The position numbers were made by a program, and so were the translations under genes. A DNA stretch of 64,000 nt from Zizania palustris (lineage: Eukaryota; Streptophyta; Magnoliopsida; Poales; Poaceae), in contig JAAALK010000289.1 of assembly GCA_019279435.1 (NCBI GenBank), forward strand, positions 86,211,023 through 86,275,022, read 5' to 3'. The notes under the pieces were generated by a model, which saw nothing but the letters and a program-made list of their open reading frames with translations, made no database searches and was not told the DNA's origin. Below, one piece after another: positions 34,710 through 48,487 of this stretch. Positions within the stretch are counted from its first letter, which is position 1; every line of letters begins with the position of its first letter.

Positions 34710-36569
34710 CTAGAAACTCATCGCTTGAGAGCGTCGCTCATCCTTGATGCGACGAAAACAGAACCCAACCAGATGACCCACCCGCTGACAGTAGGAACAA
34801 TGAAAAACTCTCATAGGATCACTCTCATGGGTCAAAGAAGCAACTCTCACAGGCTCCTTGGGCTTCTGCTGAGTGGTTTTCTTGGGAGGAATTTTCTTTG
34901 TAGGAGGAGTGGTTTTATTTGGAGTTTGGGTGGGCTTTTTGGATGATGGAGTGTCTAACAGAGCTCTCTCTTTCTCTAAGGTAGTGGGTAAGGTAANNNN
35001 NNNNNNNNNNNNNNNNNNNNNNNNNNNNNNNNNNNNNNNNNNNNNNNNNNNNNNNNNNNNNNNNNNNNNNNNNNNNNNNNNNNNNNNNNNNNNNNNAAAC
35101 AGTTTTGTTTACACTGTCTGAAGGAATCCTCTCAAAACCCAATCCTAGAGCTAACCCTGCTCTGTCAGCACACATCTTGGTTTTGGCCAAGAGCAAGTCC
35201 ATCCTACCCTTTCCGTCAGTGAATTTGTTAACCACAGAAAGAAGGTATTCATTTTTAGTCATGAGGTTTTCAGCTCGCTCTCTAACAGTGCCTAGATGGT
35301 CCTTAAGGGTTATGCAATTGTCACACACAGGTTGCACATCCTTAGAACTACCGGCCCTCTCCAATCTAGCCTCTAAATAATGAACATGCTTATCATGTAA
35401 ATCAATGCTCTGATGTAATAAAGAACAGTTCATGCATTTATTTCTATCATGAGAACTAGAATCAACCATCAAAAGGTGCTTCTGTGCAGTCTCAAGCTCA
35501 GAAAGAGTTTGAGCATGCACAGAACGCAACTGAGCAAGCTCACCCATGACAACAGTGCAAGATTCACATTCAGCATCATTAATCCTAGACTTAAGCATGG
35601 CATAATCAGTAGAAACATATTCTATCCTAAGTCTAAGGTCTTTTCTATCTCTAGCGGCTTTCACAAGTAACCTATCCTGACCAAGAACTACTTCATTCAG
35701 TTCATCTATTTTAATTGAAAGCTGGTCATAGGATAGAGGTACCTCAGATGAGTCAAGCTCATCGCCGCTGTGATCGCTATCGGCCATGAAGCAAAGGACG
35801 GTGAAATCTCGTCCCTTCTTTTCCTTCTTTTCTTCCTTCCTTGGGGACTTCTCCTCCTCATCAGAGCTCGACTCCTCAGTTGAGGAAGTGTCGATGTCAC
35901 TGAGAGCAGCAACAAAGGCTTTGGAAGCAGCTTTGGCTACCCTCTTAGCCATCTTGTCGCACTTGCCCTTCACAAAAGGTTTCCTCTCCTTTTTGTGGTA
36001 TCTGGGGCGCTCACTCTCATCTCTCTTCTTGAGTTTTGGGCAATTGGCCTTGATGTGAGAAGTGTCACCACACTCAAAACAACCACTAAAATCACCTCTC
36101 CTCTGATCCCGTCTCTCATGGTGAAAACGGTTGAACCTTCTAGCAATGAGAGCAAGCTCATCATCATCCAGAGTATCCACCTGCTCCTTAGTGATGGAGA
36201 CCAGGGATGATAAGGAAAAACCATCTGCAAGAACACAAGTGCCTGATGTGCTTGGTTCTGCAGTGGTGCCACGACTAGTGTTAGAAACTAGTGCCAATGG
36301 CTGTGGTAAAGAGTTCCTATGCACTGCAAGAGAAGCCTTAGCAATATCTGTGGACTTCAGCTTGCTGAAGAGCTCATCACAGGTCAATGTGTCATAACCT
36401 GCCGACTCCGCAATGCTGGATATCTTCACTTCCCATATGCTACGATCAAGAGCATAGAGAAGCTTGATAGCCCTGTCATGATCATTGTAAGCAAGTAAAC
36501 CTCCATGCGCACCTTCCAGTATGCAAAGTCCGTCCCATCGAATAGAAGAATTTTACTAACTCTGTCCAT
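34710..36569 (-). pseudogene. gag of unit I3, internally deleted and crossed by an assembly gap
   Basis: The ATG (36569) and the first codons are present. A 355-bp deletion at AGCAAG (36490-36495) then removes about 118 codons and shifts the frame. From 36429 the frame is open through the zinc knuckle and coiled-coil part until the run of N (34997-35096). Beyond the N the Lys/Thr/Pro-rich part and second zinc knuckle follow. Confidence 0.85.
34997..35096. other. Assembly gap of 100 N
   Basis: The left contig ends …gtgggtaaggtaa and the right one starts aaacagttttg. Joined directly they give the exact sequence seen in the other units (for example 18021-18045), so no base of the unit is missing. 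The gap is a contig join inside the repeat. Confidence 0.95.
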
Positions 36570-36620
36570 GTCGCCAACAGATCACAAAACCGGTTAAGGT
36601 CAACTGGTGATCTTAACCTA

Positions 36621-36631
36621 CTCTGATACCA
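36621..36631 (-). promoter_or_regulatory. Primer binding site of unit I3
   Basis: The minus strand reads TGGTATCAGAG, intact, two bases inside LTR4. Confidence 0.8.
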
Positions 36632-36633
36632 AT

Positions 36634-38590
36634 TGTTGGACCGGAAACAGCGACCAGAGGGGGGGGTGAATGGGAGCTTTTAAAATTTCAGACTAAGAAA
36701 CATCCTTCTGTTTTAATTCTATCTTCTGCGGAACAGGCTTCGAACACACCCTTCGAAGTTCTTGTTCGGAGGTATTTCTTAGCTCCGAAACAAGGCTTCG
36801 CAAGGAGCAAAGTTCGAAGACTTCGCTCCACTTACAACACGAAACTTAAGCTTTGCTAAGTCAGTGCAGGCTCCGCACACTGGGTGCCTTCGAGCAGACT
36901 TCGCACTTCATGCTTCGCAAGAGCAGACTTCTCTCTGAAGACTTTGACCAAATACTCAGCGCTAGCAACTAGTACTAGGCTTCGTACTTCGAAGGTCTAA
37001 ATGCACACAGAACACACTTCGCTGAGGACTTCGACAAGGGAAGAAAACGGGCTTTGATTCAACCCAAGGACAGTGCTTCGCTAGTAATCAGAGAGGTCTA
37101 GCCTCCAGTTTACACAGAGCGAACAAACACTGAAAGACATACACTTTACACGAATAGACCTCTCACACACTTCTCAAGAAGAGATCCAGTGCACAAACTC
37201 AACCTAGAAGAGGATGGTGCACAGAGAAATCAAAACATGCAGTGCAAAGTAGGCATACAAGTTCAAACAATAAATGAAAACAGAATCAAAGTTTCATTGC
37301 TAGCACAAGAGCTCAAAAATGTCCGCTCAAAGTGATACTATGGCCTAGGCTAGCCTCCACTATTTATAGGCACTATTCAGCCCTATGAATAGACTACTTT
37401 ACCCCTAGGGTTTACACTGGTTTTGTCTCATCAGAACAGGGGGGTACAATTGGTAGTCTACTTTATTTGGAGGCTTCTTTTGTCAGCTTCGCAGAGGAGA
37501 CAACATCAGCTTTTGCAGAGTAGACACGGTCAGCCTTTGCAGTCTTGGAGTCTTCTGAAGCCCCCCTTCGCACGCGAGGGGTGCAGTAGCTTCGGTGAGA
37601 AGCCTTGAGCCTGACGGCCTTCGCTTCACTGAAGTCAGCCTTCGATACAGTGACGGTTTTGAGCCGAAGCCGTCAAAGCCCTTGGGCCTTCGCACCAACA
37701 CCTCCGGAGTGGACCACCACAGCTTCTCCCAGCTCGTACTCCGTCAGTCCGTGTACCAAAGCCATGCATGACCAAAGTACCTCAAGTCAGCCACACTCCG
37801 AAGCCCACACCTTTGGAGTACCACCCTTCGAAGTCCCTCCCTCGTCCAAGGCCTCCGCATGAAGCATTCCATGAGCACTTCGTCGCAGTGTCTCTCCCCG
37901 AGCACACTCCTCGATGGACCTCACCCGAACCATGCCTTCGATGCACCTCGACTTCTGAGACCTTCGTCGGGTATACCTTCGAGTGTCTCCCTCCGGAGCA
38001 CACTTCGAACACCTTGCCTCATTGCTGAGGACTTTGTCCACCATACTCCGAAGTCACTCTATTCAGAGTACCCTTCGAAGTGCCTCGCCTCCAAGGACTT
38101 CATCTCGGAGTACCTTCACCCGGAGCCATGCTCCATGCTCTCTACCTTCGTCTGGTGCACCTCGACCCGAGGTCCGACCTCGACCCCTTCGTATCCTTCG
38201 TGACCGAGCTCCCCGCTCGCCTAGCATCAAGCCTCCTGCTTGACCCACGTTCACTTGCTGCGAACCATCCGTCGCATCTGAAGTCACCTGCGCACCACAG
38301 ACAAACAAACAAGTGTATCCAATACCCCGGAGACCTCTCCGGGTAAACAACCTTCGGCACACACTCCGGTGTACCGCCCAAAGTACCGAGACCTTCGGTA
38401 CGACCCAGTCATCGTGTACCGTCGGACCCCTCCGACAGGCACACTCCGCCGCAACAGCTGCAGCAGCTAGAACCCACCGAACCCTTCGGTGAAGCAACCT
38501 CCGAACCCCTTCGGAGGGACCTCTTCGAATTAGAGGATAAAATCTGTCAATCACTCATCACAGACTCCGAAACCAACCCTTGGTTTCTCA
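36634..38590 (-). repeat. LTR4 of the D array (1,957 bp)
   Basis: It has the usual ends and a TATA box at 37361-37370. An 8-bp deletion near 37722 explains its shorter length. The G-run near its start is 8 long. It lacks the variants private to LTR5 and LTR6. Confidence 0.92.
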
Positions 38591-39711
38591 ATCTCCCCCT
38601 TGATGAGTGCATTGACAACCAAACTAAAGTTCAAGAAAATTTGAAAAATTTCAGCACACAAGTGACCATAAAAACTCAGAAATGAGCCAAATCATGTCAC
38701 TTGACAAAAGAATTATCCTCCCCCTTTTTCAAAAGAGTAAAAGCCCTTTCGATGAATCTTCCCTTTGCAAGATAAAAACTCCCCCTGAGTTATTTTACCC
38801 CCTTGCTGCAGAGAACTCAAAAATTTCTCCCCCTTTGGCAATGCAGGCATCAAGGAGCATTTGAAAGCTTCGAAATGGGCAGAATTGCAAAGACATATAA
38901 AGCAAAAATATGCCAATTTAATACCAATTTTCATGTGCTCAACTATTTTTAACATTCTCTAAAAACATGATGACCGCATGTGATTTTATCATTTTGAAAT
39001 AAAAGCATCACAACTCAATCACGGTAATCGGACATGTAAAAACAAGGAATGTGCAAAGCTAGTCAATTTTTACTCTAGAAATACATGTCCAGTTCAAGTG
39101 GAGCATGGAAAGCAAGCTTGATGAACAATGGATTTTTGTTATCTTTTCATAATGCCAGAGGTTATTTGTTTGTCTACCTTATACTTTCCAATCAAGCCAA
39201 GACTAGGCACGAAAGCCATCAGAAGCTTAAGGCAGTGATTTTGACATACACTACACTATCCCAGTTCAGACCAATGTGCAATGGTAAGCAGTCTAGAATA
39301 GAGTAGTGCGACAAACAAACCCACCTGGATCTTTTCGCTTATAGCAAGCAAATCATGGATTTTTGGATTTTTAATTAAGTGACCAAATTGTTTAGCACTT
39401 GATGAATATCCATGAGTAAGTAATACAATTTTTCAAGTTGCAATGCTTTGCATCCAGAGAAAAAGGAGTCTTGCTATCAAGCAGATAAAAGATAGCTAAA
39501 GCAGTCCTGCCTAAACATGCTAGTTTCAAGACTAAGCAGTGAGCATGATTTGATTTGGAAAGAAAAATCATGCATAAAATATTTCAGACATATTAAATAG
39601 AGCTGAGCTGAAATGATTACATGAATTAAAACTAGGCATATAAGTGCAAAAGATATAAATGCAATTTCACGCACAATAAGCATATGCAAGACAATCAAAA
39701 TCTGCTTCCCC
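38591..39711 (-). other. Polypurine tracts and non-coding 3' region of unit I4
   Basis: Main tract and upstream tracts present; some private point changes (for example aattatcctcc near 38711). No gene. Confidence 0.7.
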
Positions 39712-42700
39712 TCACAAAATGTCATAAGAGTGACAAACACCAAGTTCCCCACACAAGTAGGAAAAACGAGAAGCATCGAGGGGTTTTGTGAAAATATCGG
39801 CTAGCTGGTGTTGGGTATCAACATATTGAAGTTCAATATCACCCCTCTCATTATGATCTCTGAGAAAATGATATCGCACATCAATGTGTTCAGTTCTGGA
39901 ATGCTGAACCGGGTTGTTTGCAATACAAATAGCACTAGTGTTATCACAGAAAAGTGGAACACTCTTATAATCTAACCCGAAATCCCGCAGAGTGGAAATC
40001 ATCCACAAAATCTGAGAGCAACAGCTAGCTGCAGCAACATATTCGGCCTCAGCCGTCGATTGTGCAACACTAGACTGTTTGCGGGAAGACCAACAAACCA
40101 GCGAAGTACCCAGAAAATGACAAGTACCGGAGGTACTTTTCCTATCAATCCTACACCCAGCAAAATCCGCATCGGAATAACCTCGAAGACATAAAGAGGA
40201 AGACGCAGAATACCAAATGCCAAATTCGAGGGTATGTTTGAGATACCTGAGAATGCGCTTTACTGCTTAGCATTGCGAAGCTCGTGGTGAAGCCTGAAAA
40301 TGAGCGCACAGACACACTGCAAAGTGTATGTCCGGCCTCGTAGCAGCCAAGTAGAGGAGGGAGTCAATCATGCTTCGGAACTCCTTCTTGTCTACGACTT
40401 CTCCATCCTCGTTAGGATCCAATGCTATCAAAGTAGCCATCAGAGTAGCGAGGGGCTTCGCATCAACCATGTCGAACTTCTTGAGCAGGTCCTTGGTGTA
40501 CTTCGTCTGGTAGACGAATGTACCTTGTTTGCTTTGCTTGATTTGCAAACCAAGGAAAAAGGTGAGTTCGCCCATCATGGACATCTCGAACTCCCTGCTC
40601 ATGGCATCTGCAAACTCGGCAACCAAAGCATGAGAAGAGCCACCAAAGATGATATCATCCACATAAATCTGAGTTAGGAGAAAATCTTTGCCATGCTTGA
40701 GAGTGAACAAAGTTTTATCAACATATCCCATCAAATACGCCCGCTCAAGCAGAAAAGACTTAAGTCTACCATACCATGCCCGAGGGGCCTGCTTGAGTCC
40801 ATAAAGAGCCTTATGAAGTTTAAGGACTTTACGTGGGTATTTGAGGTTTTCAAAGCTAGGGGGTTGTTTTACATAAACATCTTCGCCTATGAAGCCATTA
40901 AGAAAAACACTTTTGACATCCATTTGATAGAGTTTGAATCCCCGGGATGTCGAAAAGGCAAGCAAAATCCTAATGGCTTCTAGACGCGCAATAGGTGCAA
41001 AAGTTTCAGTAAAATCAATACCTTCTAATTGAGAATAACCCTGAGCTACAAGTCTAGCCTTGTTTCTAACTACAGTCCCATCCTCCCCTTGTTTGTTTTT
41101 GAAAATCCATTTAGTTCCAATGAAATGAACATTTGGTGAAGGATCAACTAAAGTCCAGACTTGGTTTCTCTCAAAATTTTCAAGTTCTTCATGCATGGCA
41201 TTGATCCAACTAGAATCAAAAGTGCACGACTAACATCTAAGGGCTCAAAAGAAGCAACAAAAGCGGAATCAATGAAATGAGCATGAGAACATGTTACCCT
41301 TTGATTAAGCTCACCAATGATCTGCTCGGGAGGGTGCATCCTTTGAACTTGATGTGGAGCCTCGCGGTGGGATGCAGTCTCCCCTCAACTTGTGCGTTGG
41401 AGTGGTCCAAGATGACCAATGTTGAGGTAGTTGCTTCGGGACCTTGTGCCGAAGTGGTCGAAGCGGGGTCAGCTTTGGGGGTTGAAGTCGAGGGTAGTAG
41501 GGGTTATCTTCGAACTCTCCGAGATCTTCTTCTTCGAAGATGGTCTGCTCCATGTCGTGTTCATTTGCCTGTTCAAAAATAGAACTAATAGAGGGGGTTG
41601 ATTCATCAAAGGTCACATCACATGACTCGATGACAGTGTTAGTTTCCAAATTATAAACACGATAAGAATGACCATGTGTAGTGTAACCCAAAAAGATCCC
41701 GTCAGAAGAACGCGACTCAAATTTATCCAAATTTCCACGTTTTAGGATAAAGCAACGACAACCAAAAACTCAAAGATAAGTAACTTTGGGCTGTCTCCCA
41801 AAACGTAGCTCATAAGAAGTTAAATTTAAAATTGAGCGCAAGAAGATTCGGTTTGATATGTAACATGCATTGTTCATGGCCTCAGGCCAGAATTTTCTTG
41901 GAGTCCTGTGCTCATCGAGCATCGTCCTAGCCATCTCAACCAAAGTGTGGTTCTTTCTCTCAACAACACAGTTTTGTTGAGGAACTCACGGAGCAGAGAA
42001 TTGATGTTCTATGCCATGCTCCATGCAAAAGTCAACAAAGAGACTGTTTTTGAACTCAGTGCCATTATCACTTCGAATGAATTTCAATGCACCAGGGAGT
42101 TCAGTAAACAGCCTCAAAGTCAAGCTCCGAAAGTGTGAAAACACTTCATCCTTGCTGGCAAGAAAGAAGACCCAAGAGTAGCGAGAGAAATCGTCGACAA
42201 TGACTAACACATACCACTTGCCGCCTAAAGAACTAACCCGAGAGGGACCTACAGTGTCCATGTGGAGAAGTTCTCCGGGTTGTTCAGTCATTACCGTGTT
42301 GACTGGCGAGTGCGAAGCGGCAATCATTTTTCCATGCCGACAAGGAGCGCAAACTAAATTCTTCTCAAACTTGAGCTTGACAATCCTCGAATCAGACCTA
42401 GGGCACTCAGATGAGCAAGCAATTCAAAGCTCATATGCCCCAGTATCCTATGCCACTTCCAAAGCTTAGAAGTAGAATGTGCAACAAGACAATGAGAAGA
42501 ACCAGATGACTCAGAAAAATCTGCTCCAAAAACTCTCCCAACTCTAAAGATCTTACAAACCATTACGCCATCAGAATTGAGTACTTGTGAAGTATCACGA
42601 TGGAATTGCACTTCGAAGCCCTCATCAAGCAATTGAGATATAGAAAGCAAATTGTATCCCAAATTTTCAACCAAAGCAACATCTTTGAGAGTGAAATTTG

Positions 42701-43226
42701 ACTTGATTCTTACCACACCTTTACCTTTCACTCTACTCCTTCTATTGTTGCCGAAGGTGATATGTTCCTTTTGCTTGGTTGTGGTGAGGCTGGAGAACCA
42801 AGCTGCATCTCCGGTCATGTGGCGCGAACAATCGGAGTTCATGATTCACGTGCCCTCCAAGTCTCGGTCCGGCGCCTACATATGATAAGAAAATCTCGAT
42901 CGCTCAGTGCTGGGGTGAGTGAATATACGACGAGGCATCCAGCACTGAGTGATACGAGTAGTAGGCACAGTAAAAATAGACTGTCCACGCATAGGATAAT
43001 CAGAATGATGCAAAGTGCGAGATCTACCTACAAGCAGTGACCCAAATGCATGACGAGGTCTCCTATTCTGTCGAGGTACAAATCTACTCGCCCGGGGTCT
43101 ACCACCATATGGAACATGGTGAACACCTCGAGGAGCAAAACCTCTCCAAGAAGTACGAGGAGCCTCAAAAGCAGGACGTGAGTACAACTCAGACTCCTTC
43201 ATACCTCGAGATGGGTAATGCATGTC
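39712..43226 (-). pseudogene. pol of unit I4, dead but with one sense codon unlike the others
   Basis: It has the shared lesions except one: where the other units have TAG at the end of RT, this copy has AAG (Lys; 40387-40389), so RT reads 309 codons from 41196 to 40267, where the next shared TAA stops it. Private one-base losses near 41217, 41385 and 41503 break the linker between integrase and RT. The protease site is N-S-D as elsewhere. It shares the cacagttttg variant of the integrase region (about 41968) with I5 and I6. Confidence 0.87.
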
Positions 43227-45340
43227 CTAGAAACTCATCGCTTGAGAGCGTCGCTCATCCTTGATGCGACGAAAACAGAACCCAACCAGATGACCCACCC
43301 GCTGACAGTAGGAACAATGAAAAACTCTCATAGGATCACTCTCATAGGTCATAGAAGCAACTCTCACAGGCTCCTTGGGCTTCTGCTGAGTGGTTTTCTT
43401 GGGAGGAATTTTCTTTGTAGGAGAAGTGGTTTTATTTGGAGTTCGGGTGGGCTTTTTGGCTGATGGAGTGTCTAACAGAGCTCTCTCTTTCTCTAAGGTA
43501 GTGGGTAAGGTAAAAACAGTTTTGTTTACACTGTCTGAAGGAATCCTCTCAAAACCCAATCCTAGAGCTAACCCTGCTTGTCAGCACACATCTTGGTTTT
43601 GGCCAAGAGCAAGTCCATCCTACCCTTTCCGTCAGTGAATTTGTTAACCACAGAAAGAAGGTATTCATTTTTAGTCATGAGGTTTTCAGCTCGCTCTCTA
43701 ACAGTGCCTAGATGGTCCTTAAGGGTTATGCAATTGTCACACACAGGTTGCACATCCTTAGAACTACCGGCCCTCTCCAATCTAGCCTCTAAATAATGAA
43801 CATGCTTATCATGTAAATCAATGCTCTCATGTAATAAAGAACAGTTCATGCATTTATTTCTATCATGAGAACTAGAATCAACCATCAAAAGGTGCTTCTG
43901 TGCAGTCTCAAGCTCAGAAAGAGTTTGAGCATGCACAGAACACAACTGAGCAAGCTCACCCATGACAACAGTGCAAGATTCACATTCAGCATCATTAATC
44001 CTAGACTTAAGCATGGCATAATCAGTAAAAACATATTCTATCCTAAGTCTAAGGTCTTTTCTATCTCTAGCGGCTTTCACAAGTAACCTATCCTGACCAA
44101 GAACTACTTCATTCAGTTCATCTATTTTAATTGAAAGCTGGTCATAGGATAGAGGTACCTCAGATGAGTCAAGCTCATCGCCGCTGTGATCGCTATCGGC
44201 CATGAAGCAAAGGACGGTGAAATCTCGTCCCTTCTTTTCCTTCTTTTCTTCCTTCCTTGGGGACTTCTCCTCCTCATCAGAGCTCGACTCCTTAGTTGAG
44301 GAAGTGTCGATGTCACTGAGAGCAGCAACAAAGGCTTTGGAAGCAGCTTTGGCTACCCTCTTAGCCATCTTGTCGCACTTGCCCTTCACAAAAGGTTTCC
44401 TCTCCTTTTTGTGGTATCTGGGGCGCTCACTCTCATCTCTCTTCTTGAGTTTTGGGCAATTGGCCTTGATGTGAGAAGTGTCGCCACACTCAAAACAACC
44501 ACTAAAATCACCTCTCCTCTGATCCCGTCTCTCATGGTGAAAACGGGTGAACCTTCTAGCAATGAGAGCAAGCTCATCATCATCCAGAGTATCCACCTGC
44601 TCCTTAGTGATGGAGACCAGGGAGGATAAGGAAAAACCATCTTCAAGAACACAAGTGCCTAATGTGCTTGGTTCTGCAGTGGTGCCACGGCTAGTGTTAG
44701 AAACTAGTGCCAATGGCTGTGGTAAAGAGTTCCTATGCACTGCAAGAGAAGCCTTAGCAATATCTGTGGACTTCAGCTTGCTGAAGAGCTCATCACAGGT
44801 CAATGTGTCATAACCTGCGGACTCCGCAATGCTGGATATCTTCACTTCCCATATGCTACGATCAAGAGCATAGAGAAGCTTGATAGCCCTGTCATGATCA
44901 TTGTAAGCAAGCGTCCCGTTGGACCACAAGTTACTCACTATCGCATCAAAGCGAGAAAACATGGCATCTATAGATTCACTAGGTGCCTGCACAAATAGCT
45001 GATACTGTTGATTGTATGTGCTTTGGCGCCTGGCCTTAATCTGTTTAGAGCCCTCATGAAAAATAGTGAGTATAGTCCAAATCTCCCTAGCTGTCCTAAG
45101 GTGCTACACCCTATCAAACTCACTTCTACTCAAACTAATGAACATTATATTTCTTGCCTTGGAGTTGGCATTATACTGATCCTTCTCTGTTTGAGAGGTG
45201 CAAGTTTCAGTGATGGAGTATTGTGAGTCCACAATCTCCCAAATTGCATTTCCTTGGATTAGCAAGTAAACCTCCATGCGCACCTTCCAGTATGCAAAGT
45301 CCGTCCCATCGAATAGAAGAATTTTACTAACTCTGTCCAT
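43227..45340 (-). pseudogene. gag of unit I4, broken
   Basis: The ATG at 45340 opens 78 codons to a TAG (45104-45106) that replaces the Gln codon of I1. The frame resumes and stays open through the zinc knuckle and coiled-coil part (474 codons, 44992 to 43568). A one-base loss near 43579 then shifts it. The second zinc knuckle, CSYCQRVGHLVGFC, is present. Confidence 0.87.
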
Positions 45341-45391
45341 ATCGCCAACAGATCACAAAACCGGTTAAGGTCAACTGGTGATCTTAACCTA

Positions 45392-45401
45392 CTTGATACC
45401 A
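45392..45401 (-). promoter_or_regulatory. Damaged primer binding site of unit I4
   Basis: One base is lost: the minus strand reads TGGTATCAAG where intact sites read TGGTATCAGAG, so pairing to tRNA-iMet is shortened to eight bases. Confidence 0.75.
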
Positions 45402-45403
45402 AT

Positions 45404-47368
45404 TGTTGGACCGGAAACAGCGACCGGAGGGGGGGTGAATGGGAGCTTTTAAAATTTCAGACTAAGAAACATCTTTCTGTTTTAATTCTGTCTTCTGCGG
45501 AACAGGCTTCGAACACACCCTTCGAAGTTCTGGTTCGGAGGTATTTCTTAGCTCCGAAACAAGGCTTCGCAAGGAGCAAAAGTTCGAAGACTTCGCTCCA
45601 CTTACAACACGAAACTTCAGCTTTGCTAAGTCAGTGCAGGCTCCGCACACTGGGTGCCTTCGAGCAGACTTCGCACTTCATGCTTCGCAAGAGCAGACTT
45701 CTCTCTGAAGACTTTGACCAAATACTCAGCGCTAGCAACTGGTACTAGGCTTCGTACTTCGAAGGTCTAAATGCACACAGAACACACTTCACTGAGGACT
45801 TCGACAAGGGAAGAAAACGGGCTTTGATTCAACCCAAGGACACTGCTTCGCTAGTAACCAGAGAGGTCTAGCCTCCAGTTTACACAGAGCGAACAGACAC
45901 TGAAAGACACACACTTTACACGAATAGACCTCTCACACACTTCTCCAGAAGAGATCCAGTGCACAAACTCAACCCAGAAGAGGATGGTGCACAGAGAAAT
46001 CAAAACATGCAGTGCAAAGTAGGCATACAAGTTCAAACAATAAATGAAAACAGAATCAAAGTTTCATTGCTAGCACAAGAGCTCAAAAATGTCCGCTCAA
46101 AGTGTTACTATGGCCTAGGCTAGCCTCCACTATTTATAGGCACTATTCAGCCCTATGAATAGACTACTTTACCCCTAGGGTTTACACTGGTTTTGTCTCA
46201 TCAGAACAGGGGGGTACAATTGGTAGTCTACTTTATTTGGAGGCTTCTTTTGTCAGCTTCGCAGAGGAGACAACATCAGCTTTTGCAGAGTAGACACGGT
46301 CAGCCTTTGCAGTCTTGGAGTCTTCTAAGCCCCCCTTCGCACACGAAGGGGTGCAGTAGCTTCGGTGAGAAGCCTTGAGCCTGACGGCCTTCGCTTCACT
46401 GAAGTCAGCCTTCGATACAGTGACGGTTTTGAGCCGAAGCCGTCAAAGCCCTTGGGCCTTCGCACCAACACCTCTGGAGTGGACCACCACGGCTTCGCAG
46501 CTTCTCCCAGCTCGTACTCCCTCAGTCCGTGTACCAAAGCCATGCATGACCAAAGTACCTCAAGTCAGCCACACTCCGAAGCCCACACCTTTGGAGTACC
46601 ACCCTTTGAAGTCCCTCCCTCGTCCAAGGCCTCCGCATGAAGCATTCCATGAGCACTTCGTCGCAGTGTCTCTCCCCGAGCACACTCCTCGATGAACCTC
46701 ACCCGGACCATGCCTTCGATGCACCTCGACTTCTGAGACCTTCGTCGGGTATACCTTCGAGTGTCTCCCTCCGGAGCACACTTCGAACACCTTGCCTCAT
46801 TGCTGAGGACTTTGTCCACCATACTCCGAAGTCACTCTATTCAGAGTACCCTTCGAAGTGCCTCGCCTCCGAGGACTTCATCTCAGAGTACCTTCACCTG
46901 GAGCCATGCTCCGTGCTCTCTACCTTCGTCTGGTGCACCTCGACCCGAGGTCCGACCTCGACCCCTTCGTATCCTTCGTGACCGAGCTCCCCGCTCGCCT
47001 AGCATCAAGCCTCCTGCTTGACCCACGTTCACTTGCTGTGAACCATCCGTCGCATCTGAAGTCACCTGCGCACCACAGACAAACAAACAAGTGTATCCAA
47101 TACCCCGGAGACCTCTCCGGGTAAACAACCTTCGGCACACACTCCGGTGTACCGCCCAAAGTACCGAGACCTTCGGTACGACCCAGTCATCGTGTACCGT
47201 CGGACCCCTCCGACAGGCACACTCCGCTGCAACAGCTGCAGCAGCTAGAACCCACCGAACCCTTCGGTGAAGCAACCTCCGAACCCCTTCGGAGGGACCT
47301 CTTCGAATTAGAGGATAAAATCTGTCAATCACTCATCACAGACTCCGAAACCAACCCTTGGTTTCTCA
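45404..47368 (-). repeat. LTR5 of the D array (1,965 bp)
   Basis: Usual ends; TATA box at 46131-46140. It carries variants found otherwise only in LTR6: cttcactgagg (about 45791), cactgcttcgctagtaacc (about 45841), cctctggagtgg (about 46471), ccctttgaag (about 46601) and ctcagagtaccttcacctgg (about 46883). Confidence 0.92.
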
Positions 47369-48487
47369 ATCTCCCCCTTGATGAGTGCATTGACAACCAA
47401 ACTAAAGTTCAAGAAAATTTGAAAAATTTCAACACACAAGTGACCATAAAAACTCAGAAATGAGCCAAATCATGTCACTTGACAAAAGAATTTTCCTCCC
47501 CCTTTTTCAAAAGAGTAAAAGCCCCTTCGGTAAATCTTCCCTTTGCAAGATAAAAACTCCCCCTGAGTTATTTCACCCCCTTGCTGCAGAGAACTCAAAA
47601 ATTTCTCCCCCTTTGGCAATGCAGGCATCAAGGAGCATTTGAAAGCTTCGAAATGGGCAGAATTGCAAAGACATATAAAGAAAAAATATGCCAATTTAAT
47701 ACCAATTTTCATGTGCTCAACTATTTTAACATTCTCTAAAAACATGATGACCGCATGTGATTTTATCATTTTGAAATAAAAGCATCACAACTCAATCACG
47801 GTAATCGGACAAGTAAAAACAAGGACTTGCAAAGCTAGTCAATTTTTACTCTAGAAATACATGTCCAGTTCAAGTGGAGCATGGAAAGCAAGCTTGATGA
47901 ACAATGAATTTTTGTTATCTTTTCATAATGCCAGAGGTTATTTGTTTGTCTACCTTATACTTTCCAATCAAGCCAAGACTAGGCACGAAAGCCATCAGAA
48001 GCTTAAGGCAGTGATTTTGACATACACTACACTATCTCAGTTCAGACCAATGTGCAATGGTAAGCAGTCTAGAATAGAGTAGTGCGACAAACAAACCCAC
48101 CTGGATCTTTTCGCTTATAGCAAGCAAATCATGGATTTTTGGATTTTTAATTAAGTGACCAAATTGTTTAGCACTTGATGAATATCCATGAGTAAGTAAT
48201 ACAATTTTTCAAGTTGCAATGCTTTGCATCCAGAGAAAAAGGAGTCTTGCTATCAAGCAGATAAAAGATAGCTAAAGCAGTCCTGCCTAAACATGCTAGT
48301 TTCAAGACTAAGCAGTGAGCATGATTTGATTTGGAAAGAAAAATCATGCATAAAATATTTCAGACATATTAAATAGAGCTGAGCTGAAATGATTACATGA
48401 ATTAAAACTAGGCATATAAGTGCAAAAGATATAAATGCAATTTCACGCACAATAAGCATATGCAAGACAATCAAAATCTGCTTCCCC
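47369..48487 (-). other. Polypurine tracts and non-coding 3' region of unit I5
   Basis: Same tracts. It shares with I6 the variants tttcaccccc (about 47571) and aaagaaaaaatatgcc (about 47677). No gene. Confidence 0.7.

Noticed and set aside
34915..35121. Frames running through the N run
   Set aside because: 100 N is not a multiple of three and the flanks join without loss, so a frame through the N is an artefact.
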